64,000 nt of DNA from Nitrosomonadales bacterium (GCA_016177795.1 JACOUM010000007.1:124001-188000), one strand, 5' to 3'. Counted from the first letter of the stretch, positions 35,944 through 46,091 are shown. Made by a program: numbers and translations. The notes: a model not told the origin generated them from the sequence alone.

Positions 35944-36894
35944 CTAAAATCCAGAATGGATAAGTTGAGTCGATACATCTGACGTTGAGAACAACTCAAA
36001 AGTGTGGCTGATAGTCGCAGTTTGAAGTTCTTCTGAAATCTTCCGCTTATCTTCATCGCTCGTAACAAGTATCCAAATCTCAACTTGATTCAATATCCTT
36101 GTAGCCAAGTCAAGTTGAGCAATAGAAACTGCACCAACTTCTGCTTTAATCGGAAGCGAAGATGCACGATCGGCAAGAAATTCTTCCAACATATGAATAC
36201 GCCAAAGCACAATCTCTGGTCGCAGCGTTGTGAAGTTGCCAAAATAAATATATTTCATACCGGTAAAATCATTCAGAAGGTTGAATCCTAAATGTTGGCC
36301 AATTTCAAAAAGGGCTTTCTCACCTTGTTCTGATACGGATGAAAAGACTGCGCGCCGAAGCAGAAGGAATGTTCCGAGCAATTGATCCATTGGCATCACG
36401 CCATGTATTGCTTCCTGATTTGTAGCAGCAATAGCTTGATCGATTGCATCGGCAGCCAGCCTTTCAAACTCTCTATCCTCATATTTAATGGTATCGAGTC
36501 CTGCGACATTGAAAGGTAGCTTCTGGGTGCTACGCTGGAAAGGGATCACATACTTGTTAAAACCCAACATCAGACCATATTCCATATTGACGTTGGCATT
36601 CGGTATTTCTCTGCCTTCGCTTTCTTCGTTGTTCAATATGACAATACAAAACTGCGCAGTGATAATTTTTGAACATATCTTGGCGCAAAATGCACTCTGC
36701 CCAGGAGCCAACATTCCACCTGCTTCTACCGCCTGAATCCCACGCCCTTCCAGTAATTTGCGAAGGAGAGACATTTCTAATGGGCTTTCTTTAAAGCCAT
36801 ATGCGATAAAACATGTTCGGGTTGATGAAAAAACAAAATCGCACCGAGGAAGGCCAATCACACAAATCTCATTTTTCCGAATTGTTTTATCCAT
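35944..36894 (-). CDS. Putative TIR-like / nucleoside-deoxyribosyltransferase-like domain protein (accessory)
   Basis: 316-residue protein of unknown function; ATG 36894 (MDKTIRKNEICVIGLPR) is preferred, with GGAGG 11 bases upstream. The first 150 residues suggest a Rossmann-like TIR/NDT fold: CFIAYGF, then SLLRKLLEGRGIQAVEAG, an alternating strand FCIVILNNEE, and NANVNMEYGLMLGFNKYVIPF, where NMEYG places a Glu at the position of the catalytic Glu of TIR NADases and deoxyribosyltransferases. The C-terminal half is helical and not recognisable. Lower GC than its neighbours and AT-ending codons suggest horizontal transfer. It lies alone inside the molybdenum gene block. An anti-phage role is possible but only inferred. 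Confidence 0.6.
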   Translation of the reverse strand: MDKTIRKNEICVIGLPRCDFVFSSTRTCFIAYGFKESPLEMSLLRKLLEGRGIQAVEAGGMLAPGQSAFCAKICSKIITAQFCIVILNNEESEGREIPNANVNMEYGLMLGFNKYVIPFQRSTQKLPFNVAGLDTIKYEDREFERLAADAIDQAIAATNQEAIHGVMPMDQLLGTFLLLRRAVFSSVSEQGEKALFEIGQHLGFNLLNDFTGMKYIYFGNFTTLRPEIVLWRIHMLEEFLADRASSLPIKAEVGAVSIAQLDLATRILNQVEIWILVTSDEDKRKISEELQTATISHTFELFSTSDVSTQLIHSGF

Positions 36895-36912
36895 AAAATA
36901 TGTGGCCTCCAA

Positions 36913-37389
36913 TACTTATCAGTTGTTCAGCAAGCCCATTAGAAGTATCGCTGAAAATGTGCCCAAAGAGCTCTCACTTCGATTTGTTTTTATGGTACGG
37001 AATGGTACGAAGAATGCACACTACACAGTCTGGCATTCTTAATCAACAAGCCGAACAGCCTAAATAAATAGCGTTATAGGTATCTTTTATCTTGGTTTGG
37101 CGTGCACTGGGCAGAATGCCTTGCATTGCTCCGAGTCGGTTCCCAAGTGTGCGCCTTCGACCGGGTCGCTGCAGTACGGAAGTTGCCCCACCTTTATCGT
37201 CTTCGCAGAGGCGGCAACTTATCCAACGCGGCTGACAAACTGGCGTGTGGCGCGACGGCGGAAGTTTTGACGTTCATACCCATAATAGGCATCTTACTAC
37301 CCAATATGGGTATATTTAGGTCCCATTCTGGCATGCCGAGTTATCAATGTGGCTGCGCACTGGCGCCAATCGACACAATGGAATGGTAT
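36913..37389. other. Intergenic region with inverted repeats and a mog-tail relic
   Basis: 477 bases upstream of the TIR-like gene. It contains the degenerate mog 3'-end copy at 37091-37180, a hairpin with arms AGTTGCC/GGCAACT at 37181-37220, and an inverted repeat ATACCCAT/ATGGGTAT at 37276-37313. No complete gene is supported. Confidence 0.6.
37091..37180 (-). pseudogene. Degenerate duplicate of the mog 3' end
   Basis: About 90 bases align with the last ~30 codons of mog at 37394-37483, in the same orientation and about 300 bases away, at roughly four-fifths identity by eye (shared CTTGG, GCCTTGCA, GCTCCG, GTCGCTGCAGTACGG-like blocks). The frame is not maintained as a gene. It may be the trace of a duplication or an insertion event. 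Confidence 0.7.
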
Positions 37390-37932
37390 TTACCTTGGCT
37401 TGGCATGCGCCGGGCGGAACGCCTTGCACTGCTCCGGGTCGGATTCCAGGTACGCGCCCTCGATCAGGTCGATGCAGTACGGGATGGCGGGGAACACGGC
37501 GTTCAGGCAGTCGTCGATCGCGGAGGGTTTGCCGGGCAGGTTGACGATCAGGCTCTTGCCGCGGATGCCGGCGGTTTGCCTTGACAGAATTGCGGTGGGC
37601 ACGAATTTCAGCGACGCGCTGCGCATCAGCTCGCCGAAGCCCGGCATCATCTTCTCGCAGACCGCCTCGGTGGCCTCCGGCGTGACGTCGCGCAGCGCCG
37701 GGCCGGTGCCGCCGGTGGTGACGATCAGGCAGCAGTTCTCCCTGTCGCTCAGCTCGATGAGCGTCGCCTCGATCAGCGGCTGTTCGTCGGGGATCACTTT
37801 CGCGACCGCCTGCCACGGGGAGGTCAGCACGCGCGTGAACCACGCGTGGATCGCCGGGCCGCCCTTATCTTCGTATTCGCCGCAGCTGGCGCGGTCGGAA
37901 ATGGTCAAAATACCGATGCGTGCGATGCTCAT
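37390..37932 (-). CDS. mog: Molybdopterin adenylyltransferase Mog
   Basis: Adenylates molybdopterin before molybdenum insertion by MoeA. ATG 37932 (MSIARIGILTISDRASCGEYEDKGG) is preferred over an upstream TTG; 180 residues. Motifs: ILTISDRAS, the MPT-binding TTGGTGPALRDVTPEAT, FGELMRSASL, and NLPGKPSAIDDCL. Its ribosome-binding site GAGAGG belongs to the right end of the MITE at 37933-38077. It is the last gene of the moa/moe/mob series. Confidence 0.95.
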   Translation of the reverse strand: MSIARIGILTISDRASCGEYEDKGGPAIHAWFTRVLTSPWQAVAKVIPDEQPLIEATLIELSDRENCCLIVTTGGTGPALRDVTPEATEAVCEKMMPGFGELMRSASLKFVPTAILSRQTAGIRGKSLIVNLPGKPSAIDDCLNAVFPAIPYCIDLIEGAYLESDPEQCKAFRPAHAKPR

Positions 37933-38077
37933 ATGGGTGCCTCTCAAAATCCAAATTTCATCTCAACTGCTGCGTTGCGGAAAAAATTTCTTGCTTACAT
38001 ATTATCCATATGCGGCGCGGCAAAATTTTTTCCACGCCTTGCATTTGAGCGAACTCTGAATTTTTAGAGGCACCCAT
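37933..38077 (-). mobile_element. MITE-like element with terminal inverted repeats, copy 2
   Basis: 145-base element filling the whole gap between moeA and mog. Ends are inverted copies: ATGGGTGCCTCTCAAAATCC and ATGGGTGCCTCTAAAAATTC (read from the other side). It is closely related to 16228-16370 in reverse orientation. It starts one base after the mog start codon and ends three bases before the moeA stop. Confidence 0.88.
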
Positions 38078-38080
38078 ACA

Positions 38081-39318
<1,238 letters not shown>

Positions 39319-39319
<1 letters not shown>

Positions 39320-39903
39320 TACTTGACTCCACCTCTTGCCGCCGCAACATCCTGCGGCGTATCCAGATCGAAGAAACTGCGCAGCAGCGGATCGGCTTCC
39401 AGCATCTCGGCCTCGTCCACATAGCGCACATCCAGCTGTTGCAAGACGCCGCGCAGACTTTTCTGCTGCGCCGCCAGGCTCGCGCGCAGCGGCTCAAGGC
39501 AACTGGCCGCATAGAATGCCGCCAGCGGCTGCGTGTGCCAATGCACCACGGGGACGACCGCCTGATGCTGCAAACGATACTTGGCCAGCAGTTCGATTAA
39601 CTCAGGCACGACGAAAGGCATGTCGCAGGCCACCACGAACGCCCACGGCGTGGTGACCTTCCCCAGCGATGCGGCCAGCCCGGCCAGCGGGCCGCCATCT
39701 GGCTGTTCGTCGCAAACCTGCGGCAGTTCGATTCCGGTGCGCGGCTGGCGCACGCTGACGATCACCTCGGGGAATAACTGCCGCATGGTTGTTATCACGC
39801 TTTGCAGCAGCGTTTGTCCGTCAAGCAGCAGGCTCGCCTTATCCGTGCCCATGCGCTGCGAGTCGCCGCCCGCCATGATGATCGCCGTGCAATTTCCGAT
39901 CAT
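39319..39903 (-). CDS. mobA: Molybdenum cofactor guanylyltransferase MobA
   Basis: Attaches GMP to Mo-molybdopterin, giving the MGD form used by DMSO-reductase-family enzymes. 194 residues. N-terminal nucleotide-binding motif IIMAGGDSQRMGTDKASLLLDG, VACDMPFV with the metal-binding Asp, and DGGPLAGLAASL. Start overlaps the mobB stop by 4 bases. The presence of MobA suggests the cell has MGD enzymes such as nitrate reductase or formate dehydrogenase elsewhere. Confidence 0.95.
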
Positions 39904-40394
39904 TCTGGCGCGCGGTCGAGCATGAACTGCGCAATCGCGGCGATGTCTTCCAGCCCGAAATGCGGCAACTGCGGATAGACCTCGTCCATGTCGGTGACGA
40001 TGGCGATCAGTCCGTCTTCAATCGTGCAGCGCGGCGGTTTGGCGCATTCGCGGCGCAGCACCTCGATCTTGGGCGTGGCGCTTTGCGAGAATCCTTCCGC
40101 CAGCACCAGGTCGGCCTCGCCGAGGAAGCGTTGCGCCAGTTGTTCCGGCTCGCGCCGGTCGACCGCATCAGCGACCAGCTGCAGTTCATTGGTGGTCACC
40201 AGCATGCTCATCACCGCGCCGGCCTGTTTGTAGCGGTAGCTGTCCTTGCCGGGGGTGTCCAGCACCACCTTGTGATGCGCATGCTTGATGGTCGCCACGC
40301 GCAGCCCCTTAGCCGTCAGTTCGCGCAGCAGCTTTTCGATCAGCGTGGTCTTGCCGGAACCAGAATGCCCGACGACGGTAAATACGGTTGTCAT
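39900..40394 (-). CDS. mobB: Molybdopterin-guanine dinucleotide biosynthesis adapter MobB
   Basis: GTP-binding P-loop protein that assists MobA. ATG 40394 (MTTVFTVVGHSGSGKTTLIEKLL) overlaps the moaE stop as ATGA and is preferred over an upstream ATG; 164 residues. Walker A GHSGSGKT is at about 9-16; HHKVVLDTPGKDSYRYKQAGA and VLAEGFSQSATPKIEVLR are family motifs. Confidence 0.95.
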   Translation of the reverse strand: MTTVFTVVGHSGSGKTTLIEKLLRELTAKGLRVATIKHAHHKVVLDTPGKDSYRYKQAGAVMSMLVTTNELQLVADAVDRREPEQLAQRFLGEADLVLAEGFSQSATPKIEVLRRECAKPPRCTIEDGLIAIVTDMDEVYPQLPHFGLEDIAAIAQFMLDRAPE

Positions 40395-40816
40395 GGATGG
40401 GGGGTTACCCATGACTCACCCTGCGGCGTAATTTCCTTTTTCCAAATCGGCACGCGCTGCTTCAGCTCGTCGATCATCCAGCGGCAGGCTTCCAGTGCGG
40501 CGACGCGATGCTCTGCACCTGCCGCGATAAACACGATGTTATCGCCGCCCCTGACCGTGCCGATGCGATGCACGATGCGCGCATCCAGCAGGCCGAACTT
40601 TTCGATGGCGTCGCTGCGCAACCGGTTCAGCTCCGACAGCGCCATGCTGCCGTAGGCATCGAAGCTGATTGCCGAGACCTCGCGGCCTTCCGAAAAATCG
40701 CGCGCGCAGCCGAGAAACGTGGCGATGCCGCCGATGCGTTTCGAGCTGCCCTTGAGCGCCGCAACCTCCTTGTCCTGGGAGAAATCTTCCTGCTGGATTC
40801 TGACTGCTTCTTTCAT
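40391..40816 (-). CDS. moaE: Molybdopterin synthase catalytic subunit MoaE
   Basis: Large subunit of molybdopterin synthase that adds dithiolene sulfur to precursor Z using MoaD thiocarboxylate. ATG 40816 (MKEAVRIQQEDFSQDKEV) gives 141 residues. Motifs: GGIATFLGCARDF, AISFDAYGSMALSELNRL, RIVHRIGTVRGGDNIVFIA, and the catalytic Lys region ELKQRVPIWKKE. Separated from moaD by a 74-bp inverted-repeat element. Confidence 0.95.
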   Translation of the reverse strand: MKEAVRIQQEDFSQDKEVAALKGSSKRIGGIATFLGCARDFSEGREVSAISFDAYGSMALSELNRLRSDAIEKFGLLDARIVHRIGTVRGGDNIVFIAAGAEHRVAALEACRWMIDELKQRVPIWKKEITPQGESWVTPHP

Positions 40817-40834
40817 ATTCGATAACCCCTGATG

Positions 40835-40908
40835 GTCCACGAAATATACGAAAAGCACGAAAAATCGGATTCAATGGTTTGTTCGTGTCTTTCGTGTCTT
40901 TCGTGGAC
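40835..40908. repeat. CCACGAAA-ended inverted-repeat element, copy 1
   Basis: 74 bases bounded by perfect inverted ends GTCCACGAAA/TTTCGTGGAC, with internal CACGAAA/TTTCGTG subrepeats. Relatives occur at 51478-51543 and 52753-52876. It sits between moaD and moaE in an otherwise overlapping operon. Confidence 0.85.
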
Positions 40909-40918
40909 GATGGTTTGC

Positions 40919-41158
40919 CTAACCTCCGGAGAACTTGGCCATGAACGCCATTTCGCTGTTGTCCGCAAGCGGCAGCGCAAGGTCGCGCGCATGCTCGCCG
41001 TTGACCGCCATCATCGTCGCCAGATGCATAGCTTCCGGGTACTGCGCCGTCAGCGTTTCCTTCAGGCTGCCCAGCGTCATCCCCGGCACATGCGCCACCG
41101 AGACTTCCCGTTCGCCGGTCGCAGCCGCGATGGGGCCGAAAAATAATACCTTTATCAT
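40919..41158 (-). CDS. moaD: Molybdopterin synthase sulfur carrier subunit MoaD
   Basis: Ubiquitin-like sulfur carrier. ATG 41158 (MIKVLFFGPIAAATGERE) gives 79 residues with beta-grasp pattern and the essential C-terminal Gly-Gly (MAKFSGG), which is adenylated by MoeB. The start overlaps the moaC stop (ATGA). Confidence 0.95.
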   Translation of the reverse strand: MIKVLFFGPIAAATGEREVSVAHVPGMTLGSLKETLTAQYPEAMHLATMMAVNGEHARDLALPLADNSEMAFMAKFSGG

Positions 41159-41673
41159 GCCGTCTCTCCGCGCTTCCCCATTTCTTCCCGACGCCAGGTT
41201 CCGCTCTTGCCGCCGCGCTTTTCCTCCAGTTGCACGCATTCGATGCGCATGCCCCGGTCGATTGCCTTGCACATATCATAAATGGTCAGCAGCGCAGCGC
41301 CGGCGGCGCATAACGCCTCCATCTCGACGCCGGTCTGGCCGGTGCAGCTTGCCGTGGTGACGACCTTGATGCCCACGCAACCGCTTGCGTCCGGTTCGAT
41401 TATTTCGCTGAACTCAGTCTCCACGCCGGTCAGCGCGACGGGATGGCACATCGGAATCAGGTCGGAGGTGCGCTTCGCCGCCATGACCGCGCCGACATCG
41501 GCCACCGTCAGCACGTCGCCCTTGGCGATCCGTCCGGCCCTGATCCGCTCCAGCGTCGCGGGCTGCATGCGCAGGATGCCGCTAGCGATCGCGGTGCGCC
41601 GACTGTCCGGTTTTGCCGAAACATCCACCATGCGCGTCCGGCCTGCGTCAGAGAAATGCGTCAATTTGTTCAT
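41155..41673 (-). CDS. moaC: Cyclic pyranopterin monophosphate synthase MoaC
   Basis: Completes precursor Z formation together with MoaA. ATG 41673 (MNKLTHFSDAGRTRMVDVS) has GGAG 6 bases upstream and overlaps the moeB stop; 171 residues. Motifs: RMVDVSAKPDSRRTAIASG, KGDVLTVADVGAVMAAKRT, LIPMCHPVALT (with active-site His) and GQTGVEMEAL followed by TIYDMCKAID. The last 20 residues are charged and extended. Confidence 0.96.
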   Translation of the reverse strand: MNKLTHFSDAGRTRMVDVSAKPDSRRTAIASGILRMQPATLERIRAGRIAKGDVLTVADVGAVMAAKRTSDLIPMCHPVALTGVETEFSEIIEPDASGCVGIKVVTTASCTGQTGVEMEALCAAGAALLTIYDMCKAIDRGMRIECVQLEEKRGGKSGTWRREEMGKRGETA

Positions 41674-42476
41674 GTGAGCTCCTGCCCGATCCGGGAAGTT
41701 GTCTCGACCAGCGAGCCGCCGCAAGCGCGGCAGGCGGGATCTTTGCTCAAGTTGCTGCGCATGATGTGCATGTCCAGCGCGTTAACCGTCAGCAGCTTGC
41801 CACTCAGGCCGCGCTCCATCCCGATCAGCAGCTTGAGCGCTTCCGCCGCCTGCAACGTGCCGATGATGCCGACCAGCGGTGCAAACACGCCGGTAGTCGC
41901 GCAGCGCAGCTCGGCGGCTACGCTGTCCTCGGGGAACAGGCAGTTGTAGCAGGGCGCACTTGTTTGCCCGGATGCATCCGGGCGGCGAAAGTCGAATACC
42001 GAAACCTGCCCGTCAAACTGGATCGCCGCGCCCGACACCAGCGGCTTGCGCTGCGCCAGACAGGCGCGATTGACCGCATAGCGCGTGTCAAAATTGTCGC
42101 TGCAATCCAGCACCACGTCGGCCTGCGCGACCAGATCGAGCAACTGTGCTCCGCCGACGCGCACCGGCACGACAACGCATTCGACTTCGGGATTGATCTC
42201 GCGCAGTGCAGCCTGCGCGGAGGCGACCTTGGGTTGGCCGACCGTCGAGGTGCGATGGATGATCTGGCGTTGCAGATTGCTGAAATCCACCGTGTCGTGG
42301 TCGCACAGGGTCAACTGCCCGACGCCGCTGGCGGCGAGATACAGCGCGGCAGGCGAGCCGAGCCCGCCCAGGCCGATGATCAGCACTCTGGCATCGAGCA
42401 GGCATTGCTGCCCCTCGATGCCAATCTCCGGCAGCAGAATATGCCGGCTATAGCGCAGCAGTTGTTGGTCGTCCAT
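41670..42476 (-). CDS. moeB: Molybdopterin-synthase adenylyltransferase MoeB
   Basis: E1-like enzyme that adenylates the MoaD C-terminus. 268 residues. ATP-binding GLGGLGSPAALYLAASGVG (about 35-53), DHDTVDFSNLQRQIIH, catalytic Asp in VLDCSDNFDTRY, and two zinc-binding pairs CYNC and CRAC. It lacks a rhodanese domain, so it is MoeB/ThiF type; a role in thiamine synthesis is possible but the moa context favours MoeB. Confidence 0.94.
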   Translation of the reverse strand: MDDQQLLRYSRHILLPEIGIEGQQCLLDARVLIIGLGGLGSPAALYLAASGVGQLTLCDHDTVDFSNLQRQIIHRTSTVGQPKVASAQAALREINPEVECVVVPVRVGGAQLLDLVAQADVVLDCSDNFDTRYAVNRACLAQRKPLVSGAAIQFDGQVSVFDFRRPDASGQTSAPCYNCLFPEDSVAAELRCATTGVFAPLVGIIGTLQAAEALKLLIGMERGLSGKLLTVNALDMHIMRSNLSKDPACRACGGSLVETTSRIGQELT

Positions 42477-42547
42477 GCGGGCAGTCTACAACTTTTCAAA
42501 AATCAGCGGACAACTACGCGGGAGAAAACTTCCCTTCGCCGTTGCCA

Positions 42548-43636
42548 TCAACCGCCGATGTAGGACATTTCTATTTTCCCTGCAGTGCTCACTGTCGCGG
42601 CATGGCGCAACTGCGAATAGCGGTCGTTGCGCCGCTCCCAGCAGTTTGCCATCAGGCTGGTCAGCATTTGGTCGGTTGCACCCAAACGCAACGGGTCACG
42701 CAAGTTTGCGCCGCGTGAGGCGAACAGGCAGGTATAAAGCTTGCCGTCGGTAGAAAGCCGGGCGCGGGTGCATTCGTGGCAGAACGCCTGGGTGACCGAG
42801 GCAACCACGCCGATTTCACCGCCGCCATCCGCATAGCGCCAGCGTTGCGCCACTTCGCCCGCATAATTCGGGCCGATCTGCCGGACTGGATAACGGCTGT
42901 TGATCCGTTCCAGTATCTCGCGGGCCGGAACCACCTCGTCCATGCGCCAACCATTGGTGCAGCCCGCATCCATGAACTCGATGAAGCGCAGCACAATGCC
43001 GCTGTTGCGGAAATGCTCCGCCATCGGAATGATCTCGTGGTCGTTCGCGCCGCGCCTGACCACCATGTTGACCTTGACCGGGGCAAGGCCGATGTGCTGC
43101 GCGGCGGCAATGCCGTCCAGCACGGTTTTGACCGACACCCAGGAATCGCTCATGCGCCGGAAGGTTTTCTCGGTCAGCCCGTCCAGGCTGACGGTAATGC
43201 GTGTCAAGCCGGCATCCTTCAGCGATTGCGCTTTTTTGGCAAGCAGCACCGCATTGGTGGTCAGCGCGACCTCAACAGGATCGCCCTCCCGGGTGTGCAG
43301 TCTGGCGAGTGATTCGATCAGATGCTCGACACCGCGGCGCAGTAGCGGCTCGCCGCCGGTCAGGCGGATTTTCTGCACGCCCAGCTGAATAAACAGCCTG
43401 GCCAACCGCTCGATCTCTTCAAAACCGAGCAGCTCGGCGCGCGGCAGAAAACCGTGATTTTCATCAAAGATTCTGCGCGGCATACAGTAGGTGCAGCGCA
43501 AATTGCAGCGGTCGGTAATTGAAATACGCAAGTCGCGCATTGGCCGGTGCAGGGTGTCGCTAACCGGTTGACTACGGCCCTGCGCGTCTGCCGTCGTTGC
43601 GGAGGCAATCGGAATCACGTTGATAGCTTCAATCAT
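42548..43636 (-). CDS. moaA: GTP 3',8-cyclase MoaA
   Basis: Radical-SAM enzyme that starts molybdopterin synthesis from GTP. 362 residues. N-terminal cluster CNLRCTYC (C-x3-C-x2-C) at about 45-52, [12 protein letters not shown], and the C-terminal second [4Fe-4S] motif [18 protein letters not shown] (C-x2-C-x13-C). Ends with the conserved Gly-Gly (MSYIGG). The first ~30 residues before [13 protein letters not shown] are extra but may be real. Confidence 0.96.
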   Translation of the reverse strand: MIEAINVIPIASATTADAQGRSQPVSDTLHRPMRDLRISITDRCNLRCTYCMPRRIFDENHGFLPRAELLGFEEIERLARLFIQLGVQKIRLTGGEPLLRRGVEHLIESLARLHTREGDPVEVALTTNAVLLAKKAQSLKDAGLTRITVSLDGLTEKTFRRMSDSWVSVKTVLDGIAAAQHIGLAPVKVNMVVRRGANDHEIIPMAEHFRNSGIVLRFIEFMDAGCTNGWRMDEVVPAREILERINSRYPVRQIGPNYAGEVAQRWRYADGGGEIGVVASVTQAFCHECTRARLSTDGKLYTCLFASRGANLRDPLRLGATDQMLTSLMANCWERRNDRYSQLRHAATVSTAGKIEMSYIGG

Positions 43637-43661
43637 CCTGAAACAAAATAGGAGAGAAAGA

Positions 43662-43862
43662 TCAGAATATCACCCGCCAGCCCATCAGCACATAACGCTC
43701 CAGCACAAACAACAATGCCAGCACCAGCAGCAGGAATACACTGAAGCGTATTATTTGCCATGCAAGGCGGAGATAACGGCGGTCGCGCGTGAAGATATAC
43801 ATGCCGCCGCTCAAGACCAGCAGCAGTACAACCAATACCAGGAATAAACGCAGGATGATCAT
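43662..43862 (-). CDS. Small hydrophobic membrane protein
   Basis: 66 residues with two predicted membrane helices (about 3-25 [21 protein letters not shown] and 40-60 [20 protein letters not shown]) joined by a short basic loop [12 protein letters not shown]. It lies 25 bases after lpxC ends and before moaA. It resembles small conserved betaproteobacterial inner-membrane proteins of unknown function found near dcw/lpxC; no role can be assigned. The loop and helix pattern makes a chance frame unlikely. Confidence 0.75.
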   Translation of the reverse strand: MIILRLFLVLVVLLLVLSGGMYIFTRDRRYLRLAWQIIRFSVFLLLVLALLFVLERYVLMGWRVIF

Positions 43863-43886
43863 TTGCCCGCCATTCCGGAATGGCGG

Positions 43887-44798
43887 TCAGGCCGTCTGCA
43901 ATTGCAGGCGCAGGAACGCCGGGGCATCTTCCACGCTGTCGAACGTGACAAATTCCCACGCCTGTTCATCGGCGAGCAGTTCGCGCAACAGGGCATTATT
44001 CAAGGCATGGCCGGACTTGTGGCCGGAGAACGCGCCGATCAGCGGATGGCCAAGCAGGTAAAGATCGCCGATCGCATCGAGCACCTTGTGCTTGACGAAC
44101 TCATCCTCGAAACGCAACCCGTCGGCGTTCAGCACGCGGTACTCGTCCATGACGATGGCATTGTCCAGGCTGCCGCCCAGGGCCAGCCCCTGCGCGCGCA
44201 TGTTCTCGACATCCTGCATGAAGCCGAAAGTGCGCGCGCGGCTGATGTCGCGCACATAGGATTCCTCACCCAGATCGACCGTTACATGCTGTTTGGCATT
44301 GGCAAATACCGGATGGGCAAAATGAATGGTGAAAGTCAATTTGTAACCGTGGAAGGGTTCAAAGCGCACCCATTTGTCGCCCTGCCTGATCTCCACCGGT
44401 TTTTTGATGCGGATGAATTTCTTGGCGGCGGACTGCTCGACAATACCCGCCGATTGCAGCAGAAAAATGAATGTGCCGGCGCTGCCGTCCATGATCGGCA
44501 CTTCCGCGCTGTTCAGGTCAACATAGGCATTATCGACGCCCAATCCCGCCAATGCCGACATCAGGTGTTCGATGGTTGCCACACGCACGCCGTTCTGCTC
44601 CATGCAGGTGGACAGACGTGTGTCATGCACCAGCTCTGCCTGCGCACGAATTTCCTCGACCGGCTTCACGTCCACTCGGCGAAATACGATGCCGGTATTG
44701 GCCGGGGCAGGGCGCAAGCCAAGCGTAACCTTCTCGCCGCTGTGCAGGCCGACACCCGTCACGCTGACGGAGCTTTTCAAGGTGCGCTGCTTAACCAT
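43887..44798 (-). CDS. lpxC: UDP-3-O-acyl-N-acetylglucosamine deacetylase LpxC
   Basis: Zinc deacetylase catalysing the committed step of lipid A synthesis. ATG 44798 ([21 protein letters not shown]) is preferred since the family starts there; 303 residues. Zinc ligands: His in [11 protein letters not shown] and His and Asp in [15 protein letters not shown]; catalytic His in [22 protein letters not shown] is also diagnostic. Lies downstream of ftsZ as in most proteobacteria. Confidence 0.97.
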   Translation of the reverse strand: MVKQRTLKSSVSVTGVGLHSGEKVTLGLRPAPANTGIVFRRVDVKPVEEIRAQAELVHDTRLSTCMEQNGVRVATIEHLMSALAGLGVDNAYVDLNSAEVPIMDGSAGTFIFLLQSAGIVEQSAAKKFIRIKKPVEIRQGDKWVRFEPFHGYKLTFTIHFAHPVFANAKQHVTVDLGEESYVRDISRARTFGFMQDVENMRAQGLALGGSLDNAIVMDEYRVLNADGLRFEDEFVKHKVLDAIGDLYLLGHPLIGAFSGHKSGHALNNALLRELLADEQAWEFVTFDSVEDAPAFLRLQLQTA

Positions 44799-44860
44799 CG
44801 GAGTCCTGAGTACTGAAATCATGGCGTGATTTTACCATGCCCCGATCCTCGATCCCGCTT

Positions 44861-46039
44861 CTAATCAGCCTGTTTGCGCAGGAACGTCGGGATATCGTAG
44901 GTATCGGCCCCGGACTTTTCCATTGCTTCGATTTGCTCCCTGCGGCCGGTCCGTATCACGGTAGGCGTATCCAGTTTGGCGTAATCAACGCCGGAATTGG
45001 CCACCGGCTCGTTATCCGTACCCGTGCGCAGGCAGCTTTCTTCGCCCCGATGAACCACTACCGGCTTTTGCTTGCGCATCTGCTGCGTGCCCAGTCCGGT
45101 CGCCACGACCGTCACGCGCAGGTCGTCACCCATTGCCTCGTCAAATACCGAGCCGACAATGACCGTCGCCTCTTCTGCGGCGAACTTGACGCATTCCATC
45201 ACGTCTTCCAGTTCCTTCAGTTTCAACTGGCTGGACGAGGTAATGTTTACCAGCACACCGCGCGCACCGGACATATCCACATCCTCCAGCAGCGGGCTGG
45301 CGATGGCGCTCTCTGCCGCGGAACGTGCACGATCCGGGCCGTTGGCGACAGCGGAACCCATCATCGCCATGCCATTCTCCGACATCACGGTGCGCACATC
45401 GGCAAAGTCCACGTTGATCAGACCCGGCACGTTGATCACCTCGGCGATGCCCGCGACCGCGCCCTGCAGCACGCCGTTGGCGGCCCGGAACGCTTCCGGC
45501 ACGGTGACATCACTGCCCAGCACCTCCATCAGCTTGGAATTCGGCACGATGATCAGCGAATCGACATGCTCGTGCAAGGCCTCGATGCCGGCCTTGGCAA
45601 AGCGCATCCGGTTGCCTTCGTAAGCAAACGGCTTGGTGACCACCGCCACGGTCAGGATGTCCAGTTCGCGGGCGATTTGCGCGATGATCGGCGCAGCGCC
45701 CGTCCCGGTGCCGCCACCCATGCCGGCGGTAATGAACACCATATGCGCACCGCTGACCATTTCCTTGATGCGCTCGCGGTCTTCCTCGGCCGCCGCCTGA
45801 CCAATCGACGGCTTGGCGCCTGCGCCCAACCCCTTGGTGATCGTCGAACCGATCTGCAACTGGGTGCGCGCCTTGCTGCGTCTGAGCGCTTGCGAGTCGG
45901 TGTTGATGACGATGAACTCGACTCCCTGCACGCCTTGCTCAATCATGTGGTCTACGGCATTGCTCCCGCAGCCGCCCACCCCGATCACCTTGATCACTGC
46001 GTCCTGTGTTTCTGCTTCCATTAGTTCGAACGGCATCAT
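44861..46039 (-). CDS. ftsZ: Cell division protein FtsZ
   Basis: Tubulin-like GTPase forming the division ring. 392 residues. AGGAGG lies 2 bases before ATG 46039 and 5 before ATG 46036, so either may be used. G-box GMGGGTGTGAAP (tubulin signature), IKVIGVGGCGSNAVDHM at the start, synergy region NVDFADVRTVM, and the C-terminal peptide DIPTFLRKQAD that binds FtsA and ZipA. A linker (about 315-375) joins core and tail. Confidence 0.98.
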   Translation of the reverse strand: MMPFELMEAETQDAVIKVIGVGGCGSNAVDHMIEQGVQGVEFIVINTDSQALRRSKARTQLQIGSTITKGLGAGAKPSIGQAAAEEDRERIKEMVSGAHMVFITAGMGGGTGTGAAPIIAQIARELDILTVAVVTKPFAYEGNRMRFAKAGIEALHEHVDSLIIVPNSKLMEVLGSDVTVPEAFRAANGVLQGAVAGIAEVINVPGLINVDFADVRTVMSENGMAMMGSAVANGPDRARSAAESAIASPLLEDVDMSGARGVLVNITSSSQLKLKELEDVMECVKFAAEEATVIVGSVFDEAMGDDLRVTVVATGLGTQQMRKQKPVVVHRGEESCLRTGTDNEPVANSGVDYAKLDTPTVIRTGRREQIEAMEKSGADTYDIPTFLRKQAD

Positions 46040-46091
46040 TTCCTCCTATTAGTAATTACCAACCAACCCTGAACCTGCCAACCACGATTTG

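Noticed and set aside
44836-46024. 395-codon plus-strand frame opposite ftsZ
   Set aside because: Antisense to ftsZ, which has all expected motifs.
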